A stretch of DNA of 64,000 nucleotides, from positions 124,001-188,000 of the forward strand of contig FWCC01000179.1 in assembly GCA_900169235.1 (NCBI GenBank). The letters are read 5' to 3'. The notes under the pieces were generated by a model that worked only from the letters and a program-made list of their open reading frames with translations, had not been told where the DNA came from and ran no database searches. The DNA is from Zarea fungicola. Lineage: Eukaryota > Ascomycota > Sordariomycetes > Hypocreales > Cordycipitaceae. The position numbers were made by a program, and so were the translations under genes. Positions within the stretch are counted from its first letter, which is position 1, and every line of letters begins with the position of its first letter. This document shows positions 55,101 through 64,000 of this stretch, piece by piece.

Positions 55101-58100
55101 GACCTACATTGTCTCAAGCAACTGCCCCGCCCTTCTAGAAGAAAAGTGTGTGGTTATGGACCCCGACCCAGCTGAAAAGGAAAAAAAAAACCACGACAAC
55201 GCCGGTGGGGATGGTGCTGGATCTCGCAGTAAAATGCGACCCGGACTGTTGCGATTGCCCTGCTGCAGGTTGCCGCCTGCAGGTCGGTGATACCGCACAA
55301 CGTCAGGCTCTGCCTCTCCCCACAGTGTATGGGCCAGCTCCAGTTGGTGGAGGTGCATTTCTGCAAGGCTACTGCAATGCTGTGACAGGTATGACGCAGG
55401 TCCGATGCAGAAAACTGGCGCACAACTGCCATCGTATGTGGTGCCTATATTTGACGCTAATGTCGAGTCGTCCTTATTAGAGGCGTTGATCCAGCCAGCC
55501 CAGGCATCAGAGAGCTGCTCAGCAAAGACAGTCGGCATCACCAGGTTGTCATGGTGTAATTATTGCAACGTAGAGCATATCGTCAGCATCTCGTGCGCAC
55601 CACCACTGTTCTTCGTGTCAGCTGAGGTTACCCATTTGTCCGACATGAGCCGCGAAGCATTACTTTGTCATGGCGGCTAGATCCGCACAAGTCCTTGGCG
55701 AATTCTAGACAGCACCCGGGCACGGTAGATCCAAAAACAACCCGCCAGCCAGGCTCGCTTGGGCGGAATCGGCGGCTGGAATTCAGCGGCGCCTGCAGGA
55801 GAGTGGTATAAATTAATTATGAAGATCAGACGGCATGTGGGAGGCTCGGGACGAGATCAGACGGGATCTTGTGGACCAAGCTGCTGACAGGTGTGAGGCC
55901 TGAAACAGTACAGTCCTGTAGTCGAGTGGTGATGAGCAAGCCACCACGTCGGCAGCTTGCATAAGATCTGAAGATGGGACTTGCCTGCAGGGGGGGGTAG
56001 AAGAGCGGAGGAGCAAGGGGACATTGGAAAGAATCGTATTGATGCAACTTGAAGGGGAAAAAAATATAGCAACCACAGCGTTTCAGAAGCACCGTTGGTG
56101 GGGTAGATCGCGAAGCTGTGCCGGCCGGCCAGATCCCGCAAAGGCAACACGCCTCAAACAGAATCTCGTAGATTTATCCAAAGAATCCAGGTACACTCAA
56201 GCACAGGTGCCGGCTGGCGCACTGACTACCATCCAAGGTACCAGATAGCTCGGGTTACGGGACCTGGAGCAGAGGCTCCGGAGAAATATGCATCGGAGCA
56301 AACACGCAGTAACGCCATGGCCATCGTTTCTTTTCTTCTCCAGAAACAAACACAGACGTCCCAGTGCCCACTCGCATTGCTGCCCCTTTCTTATTGCCGA
56401 TAGCTCTGGAAATCGTTCTTTACCATGTGTCGCTCTTTTTTTTTATGATTATTCATATGACAAACAGGATAATCGGCGCGCAACCGCCTGTGCGCCTCGT
56501 GCCACCCCTCGTCGCAAAAATCTTTTAAGAGCAGCGTCCACACCAAAGCCCCTTCCTCCCGTTGGTTCGGACAAATTTACACCGCCTGCACAGCAATCAA
56601 AGGTTACAAGCTACGGGTACGCTTATTACTAACGTACCATGAACCACAAAGGTTTGTGCGTCATCAGAACCAGCAGGGATCAAACTACCTCGTGCCTGCT
56701 TTCCTCGAGTACTGCTGGACTCGGACATCAGTCACATCACACCCGCCACCAGCTAGGCTGGTAGCAACGAAATATGACAGATGACGACCCGCCACACAAT
56801 TACAATTCAAGAATGGCTCATTTCATTTGGTCACCAGCTTCTGTTAGGCCTAGGAGAAAGCTGTGACTATCGAAACGGGCAACCTTTATGTAACAGCACA
56901 CGATGCCGTCAATGCCGAGCATAGCACAATTCCAGACCTTGATTAAACAGCAACAGGAATTAGTTCCAGCTATTTCATCTGTGTCTGTGGCTTCTCCAAG
57001 CCTTGTAACTCTTGGCAATCCCAATAAACCGGCTCGGCACTCTCTTAAATTCTGAATATGTGTTGCTCAAGAGCCCAACCGCTTCAGACCCATGCTTGGC
57101 GCATTGGTAGACTGGGGTGGTTTACATTTCAGTCAAAGCAATGCACCCCTCCCTTGTCAACGCGGCATAATAACCCCACCCACTGATTGACGTCCCTATA
57201 GAAGATCGCTTTCTCCCTCAACGCTAAGCTAGAATGAGTTCCGGATTCTTGCAGAAAACCGCTCTACGCGCTGAATGGCAATATTGTTCCGTTGAGAAGC
57301 GCAGAGACCGCCGGCCGATTCAACTTGGAACAAAAAAACAGAGGTGTTCCATCTCTCCCAACTTTTTGTCTTTTTATTTTGGTGCTTCGCCGTCCCTGTC
57401 CTAGCTGTCAGCACAAAGGGGGCATGTGAACACCACGCCAAAAATCTTTAGTCACATCGTTTATTGGCTGAGGAAGCAAACCGTAGCAAGAGGCGGTGTT
57501 GATCGTGGTCCCATGGATCCGGTGCTACGTCTTCAGTCTGTCTTGACGTTGCCGACTGGCTCGGCTGCTCACGTGGCAGACTTTTGATGCGCAGGCAATC
57601 AGGCTCTGAGCTCCGTGGCACACTAATGAAGCCTTAGAGCCAGTTGGATGTGCTACACCTACGTGTTGCTACCTGACTGAGGGTGCCAGCAGTATGTAGT
57701 TATGCACACCTTGAAACATATTGCTGCAAGGAGAATGGAGAAAATCTTTGGCCAAACCTCCAACTCTGCCAAGCCACTGTTTGTTCGGCATATGCCCGGC
57801 CACAACCTGGAGATTCCTCAAAGAAACAGCTAATTTATACCCCAGACCTGAGTTCACGTATTATTCAATCGATAATATGTAACGGAAAGGTGCTTTCCTA
57901 CTTTGGTTCCATGCCCATGATGCTGGGCAACCTCCACCGCCCCCTCCACCCATATGCAGGCCTAGAACGATACATGTCGTAGTTCGGGCGATTAGTGGCG
58001 CTTTTCATTCTCGATGGTCTGACCTCGGCCACATAATGCTAGCTACATGCCAGCACTCAAACAAAGACGATGATCAAGGGTAAGCTTCACGGGTCGGCTC

Positions 58101-59466
58101 TCGTTCAAGAGACCTGTCTCGCTGGACACGGAGGCGCCGTTGAGACTAATTTGCCGAGGAGGGGTTCATGAGGGGCAATGTCCGGACTTTGCATTTTAAC
58201 CTCACCCCTCCCCAGTCCCGACCAGGGAAAAAAAAAGGTAGCCTCATTTGGAACCCCCCCCCCAAAAACAAGCAAAAGAAAAGAAAAGAGAAAGAGATAA
58301 AGAATAAATTTTGTAGGCCTTGTAGCGTTAGATGCAGGTCCCTTTTCTGGAGACTTGCATGACGCCAACCCACCTAAAGCGGCCCATACTCCGTATTTGA
58401 GGCTCTGTGGCACACACAAACACGTGTCACACCCTTGTATTCCCTCCACAACAAAATGGACCACCAGTAAGAACGCAAGAAGTGGGAGTAAGCTCTCGGG
58501 CAACGGGTGAATGGCTGAGAGCGAGAGAGTAAGAAGGGCACAAATGGAGCAATAATATTTTCGTTGCCGCTTGTTTCCGCCTACTACATTTAACAACCTG
58601 CGCTATCAGTGGAGGATGAGTCGGCTTTCTCATTCCTTGCTTTCCTTCTTTTTCCGTCTTTGCTGGCGTGGGCTTGGCTGGCCTCGCAATGCTGTACATG
58701 AGTGCATGTGTTGACCCTTCAACTGGCGGACGAGATATCTCCTTGCTCTCCAATGTGGGAAGGTGCGTTGGGTTTTGAGCTAAAGAGACTTGAAAGACTG
58801 CGGGGATTTATCATGGACAGGGAATGTTCGGTGATATGACGTACCATCAGTTGTGACGTAGTTTCTTTTGTGTTTGTTTCCTTTGCTTTATTAAACAGGC
58901 GGGGCGGCTGTGCTCCAGCCATCAATGGAGTATCGCAGGCTTAGAGGGGCAATTCAAGTGGTGGAGATTATTCTCATGAATACTGTGTCGTGTAGCGAGC
59001 AACTACTAGCACCGAGTAGCTTGGATCAGTGTTGTATTATATTAATAGTTGCTCTATTGGCCATAAAACGACCGTACGATTTGCCCCTCTCTAGGCTTTC
59101 GAGCAAGTCGCATAATGTACCCTGCTTGGACAACGTGGAAATGACAGGTCCAGATCCCTTGTCGCTGGTCTTCATTGTCATAGGCTTAGCTATGTGGCAT
59201 ATATGCTGTAATTCTCCTTGAAAAGAACACAAACATAGCTACAGAGGGTAGCAAATTTCCACAGTTCAAGTCGACATGCAAAGTCTGTAGTGAGATACTA
59301 TCTGAAGCTTTATCGCTATATTATCTGTATTGGACAAGGCTGAAAGATTTCAAAACCTAAACCACGCTGTTTAAAGTAAACGCTGTAGTCCCCCTGGTGA
59401 GATCCTGAATGCTTAGACTCTTAGAGTGTCAGATGAACAAGAGCATAATTTAGCAACATGAGTTAA

Positions 59467-60177
59467 TCAATCGCGTTTCTTGGACCACCCAATAGCTGCA
59501 ATAACGATTGTAATGACGAAAACGAAGCCGCAAAACGATAGAAACCTCTTGGCCAGATCGGGCAGTTCGCTGAACGGAGTCGTCATTCTCGTCCAGAGTC
59601 CTGGACGTCTACCTGATTCATCCTGTAAAGTTGGTGTAACTGAAATAACTTGCGCAATTGGTAAAAGCTCAATGGGTGGTGTAGCGTTGATATTATCTGG
59701 GTCGTTCTGGTCTCGGTTACGAAATCGCTCTTGTATGTTGACAAGTCTCGCAGACAACGCCGTTCCTATTGAGGGCAAAGATGCCCACCCTCCCGAATGC
59801 GGTGGAGGAAAGGAGCCAAATGCCGATCCGTCTCTGTGACCGTTTGCCGACGCAAGTGTGTCGACCTGGCTGAGTGCTGCTGACGATAGTCTGCTAAGAG
59901 GAGCTTCACCGTCTCTCTCGGGGTCCGGGTTCGGCGTTTCCGTGGCTGCGGAGCTCGGCCCGGCAGGCTGTTGGCCCGACTCGAGTGGTGTTACGAAATC
60001 TCTCGAATGGCTTACCGCGCTCGAGACTGTGTAGCTAGGTGGTGCTGATACATTGCGAGGCTCGCCACGAAGCGATTCTTCGATGTGCTCCGGGTCGGAA
60101 GTGTGCTAGGTCTCCGCGCTGTCACCGGCATTGCGTGGCGAGCCCACACCATGTCCAAGCGATTGCTGATGATCCAT
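59467..60177 (-). CDS. Tail-anchored membrane protein of unknown function, frame interrupted near its start
   Basis: Read on the minus strand from the ATG at 60177, the frame is open for 23 codons, meets TAG at 60108-60106, then stays open for 212 codons to the stop at 59467. The part after the stop is Ser/Pro-rich and disordered (APPSYTVSSAVSHSRDF, a Y-containing PPSY motif, FPPPHSGGW), followed by an amphipathic segment (TALSARLVNIQERFRNR) and a C-terminal membrane segment SFCGFVFVITIVIAAIGW ending in SKKRD, the form of a tail-anchored protein with a dibasic end. No Met lies between the TAG and a late MTTPF, so translation should begin upstream. Weak in-frame introns of 48 or 72 nt ending in CGAAG at about 60080 would remove the stop. 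Either the gene has such an intron, another upstream exon, or it is a pseudogene. No family recognised. Confidence 0.5.
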
Positions 60178-62037
60178 GGCAGCTAGAGCAATGTAGGAAT
60201 AGTTCAATGGGAAAATCCTGGTAGGGTTTCGACGCGTAGTGAGCAGCGTTGCCTATGGAGCAGGTAACTCCAGAGTTAGTGAGCGACTTATAACTGCAGC
60301 TGGCTAGTGGGCTAAATACCAGCAAAGGAAGGGGCAAGACTATTATTTTGATAATTTTCGGGCAACCGAGTTTAGTAATCGATAATGGAGGCGTTGCATG
60401 TCAAGGAAGAAAACCACTCTTCCAAGTTCTAGCGCGTTGGAATCAAGAGTATTGCGTATGACGGGGAGCCACCTGCCAGTTTCTAGATCGGCGATCTGTT
60501 TGGTGGCAAGTCCATGGCGCTGTTTTGCCTTGAACAGGGCTCTGACACAGGATCCGTGGCGAAATATGGAGTAAAATTAAGCCTCAAGACAACAGAAACT
60601 ATTCAATATTCAACTAGCACGCATTTGGCTTCAGAAAAATCAAAAATAACAAGACTACTTCAACGCCGAATGGCCCAAGAGTTGGCGCGCACCAGGCCGT
60701 GGCGGACAAGTCCGCTTTCTACTCCGAGGCTATGACCAGAAACGAGGCAGAGGCTGCAGCCATGGTTATCTATTACTCAAACCCACTTTCTTCGAACCAA
60801 ACTCCGTTAGTATTGAGTTTGTTGATTCCTTGTAGATTGTCTGAGCGTGCAGCCGCATCACGTGTGCATTGGCAGCTTCGCCAAGTTTACTTGCGGCAGT
60901 CGCATTAAAATGAAGCGCCTCGCAGGGAGGAACTAGCCAGAGACAGGTAGAGTAAACGCGACTCGGTTTCTACATGTGCATTCAACTATATGCTGGCTGC
61001 CTCCCAACACAAGGCAGGCCCGAGCTAGCCACAGCTAGACGGGGTGGCGTACGGCTAACCAAGAAACCATGCTCAGCCGGTCTCAGAAGCAAAGTGAAAT
61101 GGAGGGAATGCATTTCCCGACGCTAGCGAATCTATATCATTTGGCTAGACAACTCTGCTTCAGCTACTGCTTGCTTTTGTCACGCCGGCGTTCAGACCAA
61201 GGTCTTGGACTTATGTAATAGTTTCCCCAGGGTTGTCTTTGGGACGCTAGGATTGGAGAGGGTAGTATTCAAATGAGGCCAATTCCAACATCTGTACCCT
61301 CTTCGGCATATGATCGCCGAGCATAGCAGCCGTGCCGTCGACCGTGGTTGGTTCGGCTATCGCGGCTGGGCCTGATCGGCACGGGCTGGAGACCCCAATT
61401 TTGAAATTATAGTTTTGTCACCATGTCCGTGCCCGGGCTATTGACTCAATTCTCTACCATCCCCACGACACGAATGATCAAGAAACCTTGCTGTTGAAGG
61501 AGTATCTCCAGCAGCGAAGTGGCCGTATATAGTTACATGACCATGATGTTGCTCGAGCTGCCCGCCAGCAAAATTGCATTACCCAATGCGCCATAACACG
61601 GTGGGGAGCATAAGTAAATGAGGGAAAACTCTAAAATGACTCAAAGTGAGCTGCTGAATTAAAATGACGATACTTACAATTCGTCACGACCGTTTTTCTT
61701 GATTCCCGAGGCAACGGTTGAGTGGAGCCCGTATCGCGTGGTGCCTCGAACATGGCCAATTGTGATCGGCAATGGCTAGGGCGCTCCACCACCGACGTGC
61801 CAATTGTCCAGCACGATCAGCTCCATTGACCAACCTTCAACCTGCCATCGCGTCGTACCACGATGATCCAGCGCCACAAGTCATTCCTTATCGAGTAAAC
61901 GGTCCAGCCAATAGCATGTAATTAATCCCAGTTGAAGCTGAGGGTGATGAGTATTTGCCACCCTGTCTTCCACACCCGGGGTCCAACGGCTACGGGGGGT
62001 GTATTGAAGAAAGGCTGACTCGGCTATAGAGCTCAAT
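60178..62037. promoter_or_regulatory. Divergent intergenic region upstream of the HTD2-like gene
   Basis: 1.86 kb. On the minus strand a CACTAACTC branch-like word followed by a TCCATAG acceptor-like site near 60255-60275 could belong to a 5' UTR intron of the tail-anchored gene. Around 60650-60770 a short open stretch (GAHQAVADKSAFYSEAMTR, continuing NEAEAAAMVIY) looks peptide-like but has no start or partner exon that I can define. The rest shows no gene. Confidence 0.4.
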
Positions 62038-63254
62038 ATGGCCTCTGCCTTGGCACGCCGCTTTGCATATTGTCAATGCGTATGGCACATTACTCATGGC
62101 GCAAAGGCATGGCCTCGCCGCCTTGCAAAGGCAGGCGCCGTAGTACCAGCAGGACAGCAGAGGACAATGCCGTTTTCAACCAACTCTATGCAGCCGGACA
62201 TTGAGAAGCTACGGAGCCAGCCACCAAAGATTATTCCAGATTATCTGACACCGATGCCATCCCACCTTTTGACGACTGTACTGTCCGATCTTGAGTTCCG
62301 TGGCGGGGTGGCGAATGACCCAGGAACACTATCAACCAGCGCAACAGAGTCCTCGCCTGTTATTCACAGACCAGCTTTGCCACTTCCCCAAGGCCACCAC
62401 CTGGTCTACTTTCCGATTCAGACTGCACCCTCAGATCTTGCCTCTGATGGCGCCGATTTGGATCACTCTCCTGGCCCGCACTACTCCCGCCGGTTGTGGG
62501 CTGGTGGAGAGGTCACCTTTCGCAGTACGGGTGACCAGGACGGGCTCGTTCTAAATGGCCAGCCGTGGACATGCACAGAAACCATCGATGATGTACGAGT
62601 TAAAGGCTCTGGCGTAACCTATGGGACTGAAAAGGTGTTTGTCGATGTGTGGCGCAGATATGCCCTTGGCCATGCTTCTCGGAATGAGAATCTACCATGG
62701 TCTATTGAAGAGCGACGAACGCTAGTTTTCATGAACCCTGCTGCAGTACCAGAGGCCTCGAAAACTTCATCTTCCAAGATTATAAAATGTGAGTTTGCTC
62801 TACTTGACAGCTTTAGAGCCATATCCAAAACATACCTAGTTCTAACCATGATCAAACCGCACGTCTAGACCCTCATGAGGCCGCCCATAGCATCACAGTG
62901 CTACCCTCCCCAGCTCACCTATTCAACTTTTCAGCGCTGACATTCAACGCACATGCCATCCACCTTGACCCCGAGTATGCGCGTTCCGTTGATGGCCATC
63001 GTGCACCGCTTGTCCACGGCCCGCTTACCCTGGCACTGATGCTGCACGCCTTAACTAGATACTCCGGCCAGTTGGTCTCCCGCTTCGTCTACCGCAACCA
63101 CGCGCCGCTCTACGTCAACGAGCCACTGACAGTCAAGTTGCGGACGGTGCCTCGGCGGAGAGACGGCGAGGCACGGACGCCTACGTGGGATGCATGGGTA
63201 GAAGGCCCAGACGGTGGACTCGCGGTCAAGGGGACTGCTACTATGTCCTCATAA
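62038..63254 (+). CDS. HTD2-like mitochondrial hydroxyacyl-thioester dehydratase (MaoC/FAS1-type)
   Basis: Exons 62038-62788 and 62869-63254 give 378 aa. By family, HTD2 dehydrates 3-hydroxyacyl-ACP in mitochondrial type II fatty acid synthesis; the same fold is annotated in fungi as mesaconyl-C4-CoA hydratase, so the substrate is open. The N-terminus (about 1-45) is basic and acid-free, consistent with import. A double hot-dog structure follows: LPQGHHLVYFPIQT, YSRRLWAGGEVTF, then after the junction KYPHEAAHSITVLPSP with LFNFSALTFNAHAIHLDPEYAR and the hydratase signature LVHGPLTLALMLHAL. The 80-nt intron (GTGAGT, CTAACC branch, GTCTAG) is needed to join the two halves. Confidence 0.86.
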
Positions 63255-63581
63255 TACCCATTCCCTCATAAAGGTATAGCTGCAGCACAGATATCCGTAT
63301 TCAACCAATAAAGGCAGGTGATCACCGGTGGCATATTTATATATAGATCTGCAAAATAGAAATGGGTAAATTACTCCTAATGAATGCACTAACCAACAAT
63401 TTTAAGCTTGCAGCGTTGACAAGCCCCACGCCCGATAACCAAAAAAGAAACAGTATACAGAGAGTAAGGTGTTAAGGTAGTATAATTGTGAACATAAAGG
63501 ACGGATTTTAAAGAAAGACTGGCAGCTTTACTTCCAGTAAAAGCCCGAGCACAGAAACTTTTGGGAAAATGCGGCGATGAT
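63255..63581. other. Convergent 3' intergenic region
   Basis: 327 bp between the HTD2-like gene (+) and the GPI ethanolamine-phosphate transferase (-). AT-rich 3' UTR-like sequence. No gene seen. Confidence 0.5.
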
Positions 63582-64000
63582 TTACTCAGCCCAGCCAAAC
63601 ACTTCACTAATCGCAATCGAGTTACTCCTCACGCCTGGAAGCGTAATCAGTATCCCCAGCACGTCCACCAGCAGTAACAGGAGCGCCGCTACCATGAAAC
63701 GGGGGCTAAATACGCGGTACAGCATGAGGTGTCTCCTCAGCCAGCCCGCCCATGAGATGGTGGCAAGGGCCTCGACGGCGTAGTACGCGATGAACACGCC
63801 CAGTGCGCGGGATATGGCCTCGAGCACGCCGCGCTGCTTCGGGCCCACCTTCCAGAGCGCGATGAGAGGCAGACACGTCACGGCAAGAATCTGCGCGGCA
63901 AACGTATTGATGACCACGACGATGGGCGTCCACGGGTAGCGAATGGTGAAGAGCGGGATAAAAGCAGCGTCCCACTGGATGCTGGAGAGAACAGCCTGGT
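63582..64000 (-). CDS. GPI13: GPI ethanolamine phosphate transferase 3, C-terminal part (truncated by window edge)
   Basis: Only the last about 139 codons are inside the window; the frame is open to base 64000. GPI13/PIG-O family enzymes add phosphoethanolamine to the third mannose of GPI anchors in the ER. The visible part is the membrane-embedded C-terminus: SIQWDAAFIPLFTIRYPWTP, a hydrophobic segment VVVINTFAAQILAVTCLPLI, GPKQRGVLEAISRALGVF, and the family-typical WLRRHLMLYRVFSPRFMVAA followed by a final hydrophobic helix. The RRHLM-x2-RVFSPRFM motif occurs in MCD4, GPI7 and GPI13; the arrangement near the end (GVRSNSIAISEVFGW) favours GPI13, with moderate certainty. The N-terminal phosphodiesterase-like domain lies outside the window. 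Confidence 0.75.
   Translation of the reverse strand, partial: QAVLSSIQWDAAFIPLFTIRYPWTPIVVVINTFAAQILAVTCLPLIALWKVGPKQRGVLEAISRALGVFIAYYAVEALATISWAGWLRRHLMLYRVFSPRFMVAALLLLLVDVLGILITLPGVRSNSIAISEVFGWAE

Larger units (their letters stand above)
45961..59466. other. 13.5-kb interval without credible protein-coding genes
   Basis: Both flanking genes end toward this interval, so it is not required as their promoter, and it is about 24 times longer than any other convergent gap here. The longest open stretch (48986-49672, 228 codons) starts with GTG and has no recognisable domain; other open frames are shorter and look random. Base composition is mixed, not uniformly AT-rich. Texture changes along it: mixed sequence to about 48.2 kb, T-runs and pyrimidine tracts 48.2-52.4 kb, purine-rich plus strand 53.4-54.9 kb, then mixed again. 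It contains dispersed TACGGAGTA words, palindromes near 50.6 and 50.9 kb, an (ATC)8 repeat and a C10 run at 58254-58263. Long non-coding transcripts, a cis-regulatory landscape or decayed genes are all possible. Confidence 0.55.

Noticed and set aside
55104..55541. 145-codon minus-strand frame in the empty interval
   Set aside because: No recognisable motif, and overlapping open frames of similar length exist on the other strand, so chance is likely.
56288..56632. 114-codon plus-strand frame starting with ATG near 56.3 kb
   Set aside because: Basic, low-complexity product with no known relative; not better than chance.
45961..59466. Heavily RIP-mutated transposon array
   Set aside because: Base composition is mixed and CG/CA words remain frequent; no pairs of long related repeats noticed. 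A computed RIP index would settle this.
60650..60908. Peptide-like stretch with AVADKSAFYSEAMTR
   Set aside because: Looks slightly coding-like, but no start codon, splice partners or known family; too weak to call a gene or pseudogene.
1..64000. tRNA or dispersed 5S rRNA genes
   Set aside because: I looked for GGTTCGA-type B boxes and their complements, and for 5S internal-control words, and found none in a plausible context.

Overview
The window looks like nuclear chromosomal DNA from a filamentous ascomycete (Pezizomycotina, most likely Sordariomycetes/Hypocreales). The signs are GC-rich third codon positions, introns of mostly 50-90 nt with GTANGT-type donors and CTAAC-like branch sites, pyrimidine-rich leaders, and recognisable housekeeping orthologues (clathrin heavy chain, ALG6, ribosomal P2, RPC25, EMC3, SPC2, MMS19, ATP11, PEX6). 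The order is my inference. I saw no tRNA or rRNA gene, no intact transposon, no CRISPR array and no secondary-metabolite cluster.

Layout. 0-7.2 kb: a YwbE-domain (DUF2196) protein with an RGG tail and a zinc finger, then clathrin heavy chain. 7.9-15.1 kb: vacuolar dipeptidyl aminopeptidase, a single-exon gene that resembles the Gag of Ty1/copia elements, and the ALG6 glucosyltransferase. 16.8-20.8 kb: an unknown one-pass membrane protein with a PY motif, ribosomal protein P2 and SPT2. 21.4-27.3 kb: NUFIP1-like CCCH protein, Pol III subunit RPC25, EMC3 and SPC2. 27.8-33.1 kb: MMS19 and ATP11. 33.4-42.8 kb: a steryl-ester-hydrolase-type lipase, PEX6, and an SH3BGR-type thioredoxin-fold protein with a long charged tail. 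45.6-46.0 kb: a small secreted, probably GPI-anchored Ser/Thr-rich protein. 46.0-59.5 kb: 13.5 kb in which I find no credible protein-coding gene. 59.5-64 kb: an unknown tail-anchored protein whose frame carries a stop codon near its start, an HTD2-like mitochondrial dehydratase, and the 3' end of a GPI ethanolamine-phosphate transferase.

How the genes relate. From 16.8 kb to the right edge, all 16 genes I can call alternate strictly in strand, so every gap is either a shared divergent promoter or a shared convergent 3' region. Several divergent pairs are functionally close: EMC3/SPC2 (ER membrane-protein biogenesis and signal-peptide removal), YEH-type lipase/PEX6 (sterol-ester hydrolysis and peroxisome biogenesis), and NUFIP1-like/RPC25 (snoRNP assembly and Pol III). 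The 13.5-kb gap is a convergent gap, so it is not needed as a promoter by either flanking gene. That makes it the least explained stretch here.

I found no clear novel multi-gene system. The items most worth following are the gag-derived gene, the 13.5-kb empty convergent interval, the strict strand alternation, the YwbE/RGG/zinc-finger fusion and the stop-interrupted tail-anchored gene.
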